Shown: in pieces, positions 6,641-13,753 of the stretch
Layout of the letters: every line of letters starts with the position of its first letter
How positions within the stretch are numbered: position 1 is the stretch's first letter
From: CAVPGH01 sp046726955
Lineage (GTDB): Bacteria; Acidobacteriota; Vicinamibacteria; Fen-336
NCBI GenBank assembly: GCA_046726955.1
Contig: JBKPBQ010000057.1
Span: forward strand, 1 to 16,410
Direction: 5' to 3'
DNA length: 16,410 bases
The notes under the pieces: generated by a model
Database searches by the model: none
What the model saw: the letters and a program-made list of their open reading frames with translations, nothing else
What the model was told of the DNA's origin: nothing
Made by a program: the position numbers and the translations under genes

Positions 6641-7552
6641 TCAGCCTCGGCTCACGAGACGGCCCGGGTCGCCGAACGGCTCGTCTCTCTCGCGCACCGC
6701 CTCGCGATGGCCGACCTCCGCCATCCGGCGCGCGAAGGCGTGGCCCTCCGGGGTGTGGCGGGCGATGCCGTCGAAGAGCGTCCCGAGCGTCTGCGCGCCG
6801 GGAAGGCCCTGTGCGACGAGCGACTGGTTCACGAGCAGCTTCGACATCACGAGCTGGCTCACGGGAACGCGGGCGATCCGCTCCACGAGCGCCTCCGTGC
6901 GCGCGTCCAGCTCGGCCCGCGGCGTCGCCTCCGTGGCCAGTCCCCACGCCACCGCCTCGGCGCCGGTCAGGCTGTCGCCCGTGAAGAGGAGGCGCTTCGC
7001 CCTCTCCGGCCCCAGCCGGTACGCCCACTGCGCCGTCGTCGGCATGCCCCAGACGCGGGCGGGCGGATAGCCGATCTTCGCGGCGTCCTCGACGATCAGC
7101 AGATCCGAGCAGAGGGCCATGTCCGTACCCCCGGCGAGGCAATAGCCGTGGACCTTGCAGACGACGGGCTTCTCGCCGTGGAAGAGGCTCATGAAGCCGC
7201 GCGCGCAGCGGCTGATCATCTGGAAGTCCACGACGGGATCCCAGGGGCGGGCGGGATCGTGGTTGGCGCCGATCACCCCGGGATCGAGCGGCGAGCCTCC
7301 GAGCCGAGCCTCGTCAGCCGCCCGCGCGCCCGCGGCCACGAATTCCTGGAGGTCGTAGCCGCCGCAGAAGCCGTCGCCGTTTCCCGCGAGGAGCAGGACG
7401 TGGACCGCGGGGTCGAGGTTCGCGCGCTCGACGCACGCCTGCAGCTCGGCCGGCATCGCGAGAGTGATGCCGTTGGCGCGGCGCGGACGATCGAGCGTGA
7501 TGCGCGCGACGCGGCCGGTGACCTCGTAGGTGAGCGTCTCGAGCGTGTCCAT
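6641..7552 (-). CDS. Crotonase-fold enoyl-CoA hydratase/isomerase family protein
   Basis: This 303-residue protein has the crotonase fold: an N-terminal beta strand region (VARITLDRPRRANGI), the oxyanion-hole segments GFCGGYDL (61-68) and HGYCLAGGTDMAL (135-147), and a helical C terminus. Family members bind acyl-CoA thioesters and stabilise an enolate; reactions include hydration, isomerisation, dehalogenation and C-C cleavage. Of the two hydratase glutamates, the first position is Asp144, and the second (Glu164 in rat hydratase) falls in YPPARVWG at 162-169 with no acidic residue. Classical two-glutamate hydration is therefore unlikely and the reaction is unassigned. A strong GAGGAGG ribosome-binding site (7557-7563) supports ATG 7552. 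It is divergent from the sensor kinase and is the first gene of the minus-strand run that continues into the sigma factor. Confidence 0.87.
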   Translation of the reverse strand: MDTLETLTYEVTGRVARITLDRPRRANGITLAMPAELQACVERANLDPAVHVLLLAGNGDGFCGGYDLQEFVAAGARAADEARLGGSPLDPGVIGANHDPARPWDPVVDFQMISRCARGFMSLFHGEKPVVCKVHGYCLAGGTDMALCSDLLIVEDAAKIGYPPARVWGMPTTAQWAYRLGPERAKRLLFTGDSLTGAEAVAWGLATEATPRAELDARTEALVERIARVPVSQLVMSKLLVNQSLVAQGLPGAQTLGTLFDGIARHTPEGHAFARRMAEVGHREAVRERDEPFGDPGRLVSRG

Positions 7553-7566
7553 GGCGCCTCCTCGGC

Positions 7567-7572
7567 GATAAT
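7567..7572 (+). promoter_or_regulatory. Possible -10 element in the crotonase/kinase divergent gap
   Basis: GATAAT (7567-7572) is the only A/T-rich patch in the 36-bp gap between the divergent crotonase and kinase genes. As a plus-strand -10 box it would put the kinase transcript start about 10 nt before ATG 7589. The overlapping minus-strand reading TATTAT (7568-7573) could serve the crotonase gene. No good -35 box is seen for either, and any -35 for the kinase would lie within the 5' end of the crotonase gene. Confidence 0.3.
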
Positions 7573-7588
7573 AGAAGATAGCCTGTCG

Positions 7589-10500
7589 ATGAGATCACTG
7601 TCCGCGCGGGGCGCGCTGCCGCTCGTTTTGCTCATGGCCGTCGGCCCCGCCTTCGCGCAGGGGCTCGATCCTCGCAAAGCGTTGACGCAGTACGGCCTGG
7701 ACAGCTGGACGACCGAGGACGACCTGCCCCAGAACTCGGTCACCGCGCTCGCCCAGACTCGCGACGGCTACCTCTGGCTCGGCACCTACGGCGGCCTCGC
7801 CCGCTTCGACGGCGTGCGGTTCGTGACCTACGACTCGGGCAACACGGACTCCCTCCACAGCAACGGCATCCAGTCGCTCCTCGAGGCCCACGACGGCTCT
7901 CTCTGGATCGGCACCAACAGCGGAGGCCTCACCCGCTACCGCGACGGCGACTTCACGAGCTACGGGACGCTCGACGGCCTTCCCAGCGAGATCGTGCGCG
8001 TGCTGTACGAGGACCGCTCGGGGACGATCTGGGTGGGGACGAACGACGGGCTCGCCGCCTTCCGTGAGCCCGACTTCACCGTGTACGGGACGAAGGAGGG
8101 GCTCAGCAACGGCGTCGTGCGCGCGCTCGAGGAGGACGAGGACGGCGCGCTGTGGATCGGCACCAACGGCGGCGGCCTCGACCGGCTGAAGGACGGCCGC
8201 TTCACGCACCTCACGGTGAAGGACGGGCTGCCGAACGATTCCGTGTTCGCGCTGCTCCGGGCCCGGGACGGCACGCTCTGGATCGGCACGAACGGCGGCG
8301 GCCTCGCCCGCCGGCGCGACGGGAAGATCGAGACCTTCACGACACGGGACGGCCTTCCCCACAACATCATCTGGTCGCTCAACGAGGACGCGCAGGGCAC
8401 GCTGTGGATCGGGACGTATGGGGGCGGGATCGGACGCTTCCGCGACGGGCGCTTTTCGACGCTCAGCAGCCGCGACGGCCTCAGCAACGACTTCGTCCGG
8501 GCGCTGCTCTCCGACCGGGAGGGCAGCCTCTGGATCGGCACCTACAGTGGGGGGCTCGCGCGCCTCCGCGACGGCAAGTTCACGACCTACTCCACGCGAG
8601 AGGGCCTCGGCCACGACTTCGCGCGCGCGGTGTTCGAGGACAGCAAGGGCAACCTCTGGGTGGGGACGACCGGAGGCGGCGCCTGCCGCATGAAGGCCGA
8701 GGTCTTCCGCTGCTTCGGGGCGAAGGACGGCCTCGCGGGCGACCGCGAAGGCCACGCCTCCGACGTGCGCGCCTTCTACGAGGACGATAAGGGCGCGCTC
8801 TGGATCGGCACCGCGGGGGCCGGCCTCTTCCGCTACGCGAACGACCGCTTCCAGCGTTTCTCGATCGCACAGGGCCTGCCCAACGGCAACGTGACGTCGG
8901 TCTCCCCCGACGGGAAGGGCGGCCTCTGGATCGGAACGAACGGAGGCGGGCTCGTGCACTTCGCCGACGGGAAGTGGTCGGTGCAGCGCGTGGCGGACGG
9001 CCGTGCCGGCAACTTCGTGTTCACGACGCTCCTCGACCACCGGGGGGCCGTGTGGGCGGGCACCGACGGCGGCGGCCTCGCCCGCCTCGAGAACGGGAAG
9101 CTCACGGTCTTCCGCCGCACGGACGGACTGGCGAGCGACATCGTCTTCACGCTGAACGAAGACGCGCTGGGGACACTCTGGGCCGGCACCGCGGGCGGGC
9201 TGTCGTGCTATCGCGACGGCCGCTTCCGGACGTTCACCCAGCGCGAGGGGTTGCTCGACGACGTCGTCTTCCGCATCCTCGAGGACGGCGCGGGCAACTT
9301 CTGGCTGAGCGGGAACAAGGGAGTCTCGCGCGTGGCCCGGCAGGAGCTCGAGGCGCTCGCCCGCGGCGAGATCCGCTCCGTCTCGCCCACCGCCTACGGC
9401 ACCGCGGACGGGATGAAGAGCAACGAGTGCAGCGGCATCGCCAACCCCGCGGGGTGGAAGAGCCGCGACGGCCGTCTCTGGTTCCCCACTGCGCGCGGCA
9501 TCGTCGTCATCGACCCCACGCGCGTGACGCCGAGCCCGGTCCAGCCGCTCGTGAAGATCGAGCGCGTGGTCGCCGACGGCGAGCCGCTCGCGTCGCTCGA
9601 CGTGCCGCCGGGAAAGCGGCGCTGGGACTTCGAGTACACGGCCCCGAGCTTCCTCGCCCCCCACCGCGTCCGGTTCAAGTATCGGCTCGAGGGCTACGAC
9701 GCGGACTGGGTGGACGCGGGCACCCAGCGCAGCGCGCACTACACGCGGCTGCCTCCCAACCGCTACGTCTTCCGCGTCACGGCCAGCAGCCCCGACGGGG
9801 TCTGGAACGAGCGGGGTGACTCCATCGAGATCACCGTCCGGCCGTTCTTCTGGCAGACGGGCTGGTTCCTCGGGCTGGCGGCGGTAGCACTCGGCGCCAT
9901 GGCCGCGCTCGTCTACAACCTCCGCGTGAGCAGCCTGCGCGCGCACCGCCGCGAGCTGGAGGCCCAGGTCGAGGAGCGCACGCGAGACCTCGTCGCCGAG
10001 ACCGCGCGGTCGGAGGCGGCGCGCGCGGAAGCGGAGCGCGCGCGGGCGGAAGCCGAGCAGCAGAAGGAGATCGCCGAGGAGGCGGACCGCTTCAAGAGCG
10101 AGATCCTCGGCATCGCCGCCCACGACCTCAAGACCCCGCTCCAGACGATCATCGGCTACGGCGACCTCATGGCCGAGCAGCCGGGCTCGGCCGGGGAGTA
10201 CGCGGGCTACACCGGGCAGGCGGCGCGGCGGATGGTGGACATCATCAACCGGCTGCTCGAGAGCGACGCGGTGGAAAAGGGCCGCCTTCCCGTGACTCCG
10301 GACACGGTGGACGTCGGCCGCCTCGCCCTCGCCATGGCGGGAACGCTGCAGCCGCAGGCCGACGCGAAGCTCCAGCGCATCCGCACCACGATCGCGGACG
10401 ACTGCCTGGTCGACGGCGACGAGACGTGGCTGCGCCAGGTCCTCGAGAACCTGGTCGGCAACGCGATCAAGTACTCGCCCCGGAAGCGCGCGGTCTTCCT

Positions 10501-10756
10501 GAACGTGGAGCGCGCGAACGGCAAGGTGCGGATCGAGGTCCGCGACGAGGGGCCGGGGCTGACCGACGCCGACAAGGCGAAGCTGTTCGGGAAGTTCGAG
10601 CGCCTTTCCGCGCGGCCCACGGGAGGCGAGACCTCGACCGGCCTCGGTCTCTCGATCGTCAAGCAGCTCGTCGAGCTCCACTCCGGACGGGTGTGGGCGG
10701 AGAGCGAGGGCCCGGGGACCGGCTCGCGCTTCTACGTGGAGCTCCCCGCGAAGTAG
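7589..10756 (+). CDS. Two-propeller (Reg_prop/Y_Y_Y) sensor histidine kinase without receiver domain
   Basis: The product has 1055 residues. A signal peptide ends near AFA-Q (23/24). Fourteen Reg_prop blade motifs (LWIGTNGGGL-type), from residue 62 to 630, fit two seven-bladed propellers. A Y_Y_Y domain (about 678-755) precedes one membrane helix at 758-778. A charged coiled coil rich in Ala, Glu and Arg (about 785-838) leads to the HisKA domain with phospho-acceptor His845 (AAHDLKTPL), then HATPase_c with an N box (LENLVGNAIKY, about 952-962), DEGPGL and TGLGLSIVKQL. The sensor half resembles hybrid two-component systems that recognise carbohydrates in Bacteroidetes, but this protein ends after the ATPase: it has no receiver or AraC domain and no response-regulator gene is in the window. 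Blades 4-8 and 9-12 repeat with an exact 126-bp period. ATG 7589 is chosen because it yields the signal peptide; its ribosome-binding site is weak. Confidence 0.93.
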   Translation: MRSLSARGALPLVLLMAVGPAFAQGLDPRKALTQYGLDSWTTEDDLPQNSVTALAQTRDGYLWLGTYGGLARFDGVRFVTYDSGNTDSLHSNGIQSLLEAHDGSLWIGTNSGGLTRYRDGDFTSYGTLDGLPSEIVRVLYEDRSGTIWVGTNDGLAAFREPDFTVYGTKEGLSNGVVRALEEDEDGALWIGTNGGGLDRLKDGRFTHLTVKDGLPNDSVFALLRARDGTLWIGTNGGGLARRRDGKIETFTTRDGLPHNIIWSLNEDAQGTLWIGTYGGGIGRFRDGRFSTLSSRDGLSNDFVRALLSDREGSLWIGTYSGGLARLRDGKFTTYSTREGLGHDFARAVFEDSKGNLWVGTTGGGACRMKAEVFRCFGAKDGLAGDREGHASDVRAFYEDDKGALWIGTAGAGLFRYANDRFQRFSIAQGLPNGNVTSVSPDGKGGLWIGTNGGGLVHFADGKWSVQRVADGRAGNFVFTTLLDHRGAVWAGTDGGGLARLENGKLTVFRRTDGLASDIVFTLNEDALGTLWAGTAGGLSCYRDGRFRTFTQREGLLDDVVFRILEDGAGNFWLSGNKGVSRVARQELEALARGEIRSVSPTAYGTADGMKSNECSGIANPAGWKSRDGRLWFPTARGIVVIDPTRVTPSPVQPLVKIERVVADGEPLASLDVPPGKRRWDFEYTAPSFLAPHRVRFKYRLEGYDADWVDAGTQRSAHYTRLPPNRYVFRVTASSPDGVWNERGDSIEITVRPFFWQTGWFLGLAAVALGAMAALVYNLRVSSLRAHRRELEAQVEERTRDLVAETARSEAARAEAERARAEAEQQKEIAEEADRFKSEILGIAAHDLKTPLQTIIGYGDLMAEQPGSAGEYAGYTGQAARRMVDIINRLLESDAVEKGRLPVTPDTVDVGRLALAMAGTLQPQADAKLQRIRTTIADDCLVDGDETWLRQVLENLVGNAIKYSPRKRAVFLNVERANGKVRIEVRDEGPGLTDADKAKLFGKFERLSARPTGGETSTGLGLSIVKQLVELHSGRVWAESEGPGTGSRFYVELPAK
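7772..9490 (+). repeat. Coding tandem repeat array: 14 Reg_prop blades, 126-bp period
   Basis: The codon pair for the blade motif (CTC/CTG then TGG) recurs at 7772, 7901, 8027, 8150, 8276, 8402, 8528, 8654, 8798, 8924, 9050, 9176, 9299 and 9476. Steps are 126 bp in most cases. The exceptions are 129, 123, 144, 123 and 177 bp; the 144-bp step is a six-residue insertion (DREGHA region) between motifs 8 and 9. Each unit is about 42 residues: one propeller blade with a DGL turn and an LWIGT turn. Nucleotide similarity is highest among units 4-7, pointing to more recent duplication there. Confidence 0.9.
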
Positions 10757-10763
10757 CTTGAGC

Positions 10764-12875
10764 CTAACGAGCGCCGGCGACGAGACCCGTCACTTCGTAG
10801 AGCTCGGAGAGCCGGCGGGTGTACCAGTAGGCCCAGGCGCTCAGGTCGGGCGTGCCCACGACGCCGCCCACGATCAGGCCCACCGGGTCCGCGGGCTGCA
10901 GCGTCGTCCACTCGCGGCGCGTGTTCGCCTCCGGGGCGACCTCGAAGAGCTTGACGGGGGGGCGGCGGACGAGCCGCGCGTAGAGGCGGCCGTTCGCGCC
11001 CCACCAGCCTTCCTCCAGCCCCTGGAGCGCGTCGAGGGCACGGGGCGCTCCGCCGTCGAGCGGCTGCACGCACGCCTCCGGACAGCGGCTCACGACGAAG
11101 CGCCCGTCAGCAGAGACTACTCCGCTCGGCACCGTGGGCGGAAAGTCCGCAACCACGAGGCGCGCGGGCCCTTTGCCGTCGATCGGCTGCTCGAAGAGGC
11201 CGAGCCGGCCCTTCTGCTCGGCCGCGAAGACGACGCTCTTGCCGTCAGGCAGGAAGCGGCCCCAGCGGTGCGCCGTGAGCCGCGCGTCCTGGAGCGTGCG
11301 CACCTCGCCGGCGCCCGTCGGCATCAGGAGCAGACGGTCGGGGTGTCGCGCCGGCATCACGAGGGCCCAGCTCCCGTCCGGAGACAGGTCGAGGGCGCGG
11401 CCCTCGCCCAGGCGCACCGCCGGCTCGCCGTTCGTGCCGCGAAGGTAGACCCCGTAGGTGGCGCCTCCGGCTTCCGCGGTCTCCGTGAACAGCATCTGCC
11501 GGCCGTCCCGCGAGAGCGCGACCACCGCCGACCCGTCGAACCACGACAGATCGCGCTCCGCCTCGCCGTTGCGGACGAAGGCGGTTCCGGTGCGGAAGCT
11601 CGCGCGGTCGACGAGCACGCGTCCGTCGCGCGAGATGTCGTGCAGGATGAGGCGGCCCGTCGCGGGCACCACCGTCCTCACCGGCCCCCGCGGCCCCGCG
11701 GCGTAGAGGCCGAGGTCGGCGCCCTCGCGGGTCGCGGTGAACCAGATCTCGTCGCTGTCCGGCGCCCAGGCGAGCCCCTGCAGGCTTCCCCACTCGCCGC
11801 CCCGCTCGTTGCGCCGCCCGGTACGGTCGTAGACGACGACCTTGCCCGCGTCGTCCGTGATCAGGGGATGCTCGGTCACCGCCACGCGCTCGCCGTCCGG
11901 GGAGATACGCAACGATCGCACGCGCGATATCGAGGCGAGGACTCGCCCCATCGGGTACTCGAGCTGGAGCTGGCTGCCCACCAGCCGGACCACCGCGAAG
12001 TCGCGGCCGTTCCAGTCGGCGGCGATCACGTCGTGGGCGACGACCTTCGCTCCGCCCGTGGGCGGACGGCGCACGAGCTCGCGCCTGCCCGCCTCGCCCA
12101 CCCGGAAATACGCCACCTCGCCGTCGGGAGCCACGCCCACGAGCTCGGGCACGCGCTCGTTCTCGTCGGCGGTCTCGTCCTTGAGGACGGGAGGACGCGC
12201 GCGCCGCAGCGTCGCGCGGTCCGCCGTCCCCCACGCGGCGGCGTAGACGATCTCGCCTCCCATCCCGAACCGGGCCGAGCCCACGAGGCCGCGCTGGAAG
12301 GTGATGCGCTTCCAGACGGGCAGGACGACCGGCCGCGGCAGCGCGAAGTAGAGGGCGGCCGCGATCGCGAGGAGCGTGATCGCCCAGTGGAGCCAGGGAA
12401 GGGCGCGCCGGATCGGCAGTCGCCGAGAGGCGACCCTGGGGGCTACCGTGACGGGAATGGCTTCACCACCCTCGACGAGGTGGAGGCTCATGCGGGTGCA
12501 GGTCGCAGCCGTGGACAGCACCTCGACCGGGCCCAGCCACCGATAGCCGCGCCTCGGCACCGTCTCCAGGAACCGCGGCACGTCCGCATCGTCGTTGAGG
12601 AGCGCGCGGATCTGATAGATGCACGAGTTCAGACCCTGGTCGAAGTCGACGACCGCGCCGTCCGACCAGAGCTTCTCCTTGATCTCCTCGCGGGTCACGA
12701 CGTCGCCGGGCCGGCGGACGAGCATCTCCAGGATCCGGAAGGGCTGGGGGGGCAGGTGGGCGGGCCGCCCTCCCTTCAGGACCTCGCCGCTCGAGAAGTC
12801 CATCTCGAACGGGCCGAACCGCACGCGCCTCACCTCGGGGGCGTCGGCGGCGGCGCTCGTTTCCATTTGCTGCAT
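10764..12875 (-). CDS. Membrane-bound OmpR/ToxR-type winged-helix regulator with TolB-like propeller
   Basis: ATG 12875 gives 703 residues (MQQMETSAAADAPEVRRVRFG); a GTG at 12929 would overlap the divergent hydrolase gene, and an ATG at 12866 is also possible. Residues 16-115 form an OmpR/PhoB-type winged helix (FGPFEMDFSSGEVLKGG, the recognition region DQGLNSCIYQIRALL, and the closing wing FLETVPRRGYRWLG). A linker leads to one membrane helix at about 160-179 (HWAITLLAIAAALYFAL). The rest is a beta-propeller with at least eight TolB/PD40-like turns such as ISPDGERVAV, WAPDSDEIWF, LSPDGSWALV and LPDGKSVVF. The layout resembles CadC/ToxR one-component regulators: cytoplasmic DNA binding, sensing domain across the membrane, no phosphorylation. 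The ligand and regulon are unknown. It is convergent with the kinase (7 bp apart) and divergent from the alpha/beta hydrolase, which it may control. Confidence 0.88.
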   Translation of the reverse strand: MQQMETSAAADAPEVRRVRFGPFEMDFSSGEVLKGGRPAHLPPQPFRILEMLVRRPGDVVTREEIKEKLWSDGAVVDFDQGLNSCIYQIRALLNDDADVPRFLETVPRRGYRWLGPVEVLSTAATCTRMSLHLVEGGEAIPVTVAPRVASRRLPIRRALPWLHWAITLLAIAAALYFALPRPVVLPVWKRITFQRGLVGSARFGMGGEIVYAAAWGTADRATLRRARPPVLKDETADENERVPELVGVAPDGEVAYFRVGEAGRRELVRRPPTGGAKVVAHDVIAADWNGRDFAVVRLVGSQLQLEYPMGRVLASISRVRSLRISPDGERVAVTEHPLITDDAGKVVVYDRTGRRNERGGEWGSLQGLAWAPDSDEIWFTATREGADLGLYAAGPRGPVRTVVPATGRLILHDISRDGRVLVDRASFRTGTAFVRNGEAERDLSWFDGSAVVALSRDGRQMLFTETAEAGGATYGVYLRGTNGEPAVRLGEGRALDLSPDGSWALVMPARHPDRLLLMPTGAGEVRTLQDARLTAHRWGRFLPDGKSVVFAAEQKGRLGLFEQPIDGKGPARLVVADFPPTVPSGVVSADGRFVVSRCPEACVQPLDGGAPRALDALQGLEEGWWGANGRLYARLVRRPPVKLFEVAPEANTRREWTTLQPADPVGLIVGGVVGTPDLSAWAYWYTRRLSELYEVTGLVAGAR

Positions 12876-12902
12876 TGTGACCCCCGGCGACCCCGCCGCC
12901 AA

Positions 12903-12908
12903 GAGGGG
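12903..12908 (+). promoter_or_regulatory. Ribosome-binding site supporting the GTG start of the alpha/beta hydrolase
   Basis: GAGGGG lies 8 nt before GTG 12917. It supports that codon as the start, and therefore argues against the regulator's longer GTG start at 12929, which would overlap it. The 41-bp divergent gap (12876-12916) shows no recognisable -10 or -35 boxes. Confidence 0.55.
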
Positions 12909-12916
12909 CGGCCGTC

Positions 12917-13753
12917 GTGATCCAATCACGGCTGCGCTGGCCCGCGCGCGCCCTCCGGGCCGTAGCGATCGCGGCCGTCCTGCTCCTGGTGATCCCGGTG
13001 CTCTTCGAGAAGCAGCTCATCTACCACCCGTCGCGCGGGCACGACGTCTCCGCGCGAGACCTGGGCCTGGCGAGCGAGACCGTCGCCCTCACCGCCGAGG
13101 ACGGGGTGAAGCTCGATGCGCTCTTCCTCCCCGCGAAGGAGCCGCGGCTGACGATCCTTCTCGCGCACGGCAACGCGGGGAACCTCAGCCACCGGCTCGA
13201 CCGCACGATCTTCTTGCAGTCGCGGCTCGGGGCGTCCGTCCTGCTCTTCGACTATCGCGGCTACGGCCGGAGCGAGGGCAGCCCCGACGAGGAAGGGACG
13301 TATCGTGACGCGCGCGCCGCTTACCGCTGGCTCACCGAGGTCCGCGGCATCTCGCCTGATCGCCTCGTGCTCTTCGGGGAATCGCTGGGGTCGGCGGTCG
13401 TGCTCGATCTCGCCCTCACGCATCCCTGCCGGGCTCTCGTGCTCGAGGCACCGTTCACGTCCGTGCCGGACATGGCGCAGGTCGTCCTGCCCTTCCTCCC
13501 GCGGGCCTTCGTACGCACGCAGTACGACAACATCGGGAAGATCGCGCGGCTCCGAGTGCCTGTGCTCGTCCTCCACGGCGAGCGCGACGAGGTGATCCCG
13601 TTCGCCCAGGGCCGACGGCTGTTCGACGGCGCGTCCGAGCCCAAGCGCTTCTACGCGATTCCCGGAGCGGGCCACAACGACACGTACGTCGTCGGCGGCG
13701 ACGCGTACTGGCAGGCGTTGGCGCAGTTCGTGGACGAGACGCTCGCGCCCTAG
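12917..13753 (+). CDS. Membrane-anchored alpha/beta hydrolase (ABHD13/17-like, S33-like)
   Basis: The product has 278 residues from a GTG start. An N-terminal hydrophobic stretch (about 13-30, LRAVAIAAVLLLVIPVLF) is preceded by Arg residues and is probably an uncleaved anchor with the catalytic domain outside the cytoplasm. The fold is clear: LLAHGNAGN (81-89, HG oxyanion region), DYRGYGRSEG (112-121), nucleophile elbow GESLGS with Ser156, acid Asp224 in HGERDEVIP, and His253 in GAGHND. Proteins with this pattern (BEM46/ABHD13-like) are serine hydrolases acting on acyl esters or thioesters; no substrate is shown. It is divergent from the winged-helix regulator and ends tail-to-tail with the CarS-like gene, the two TAG stops sharing the palindrome CTAG at 13750-13753. 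Confidence 0.88.
   Translation: MIQSRLRWPARALRAVAIAAVLLLVIPVLFEKQLIYHPSRGHDVSARDLGLASETVALTAEDGVKLDALFLPAKEPRLTILLAHGNAGNLSHRLDRTIFLQSRLGASVLLFDYRGYGRSEGSPDEEGTYRDARAAYRWLTEVRGISPDRLVLFGESLGSAVVLDLALTHPCRALVLEAPFTSVPDMAQVVLPFLPRAFVRTQYDNIGKIARLRVPVLVLHGERDEVIPFAQGRRLFDGASEPKRFYAIPGAGHNDTYVVGGDAYWQALAQFVDETLAP

Noticed and set aside
6707..7588. An N-terminal extension of the kinase frame of 294 codons
   Set aside because: It overlaps the divergent crotonase gene and would bury the signal peptide that begins at 7589.
7772..9490. The regular 126-bp repeats considered as a CRISPR array or minisatellite
   Set aside because: The period keeps the reading frame, codes for propeller blades, and has no spacer/repeat alternation.
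7595..10681. A 1028-codon open frame on the minus strand, antisense to the sensor kinase
   Set aside because: It mirrors the codon bias of the plus-strand repeat gene: GC-rich third positions remove stop codons on the opposite strand. It shows no domain motifs, only low-complexity Ala, Arg and Val, and the plus-strand protein is unambiguous.
10757..10763. A terminator between the convergent kinase and regulator genes
   Set aside because: Only 7 bp lie between the stops and no hairpin with a T-tract is seen on either side.
10758..12920. A 720-codon plus-strand open frame opposite the winged-helix regulator
   Set aside because: Same GC-bias shadow; the minus strand carries the winged-helix, membrane and propeller motifs.
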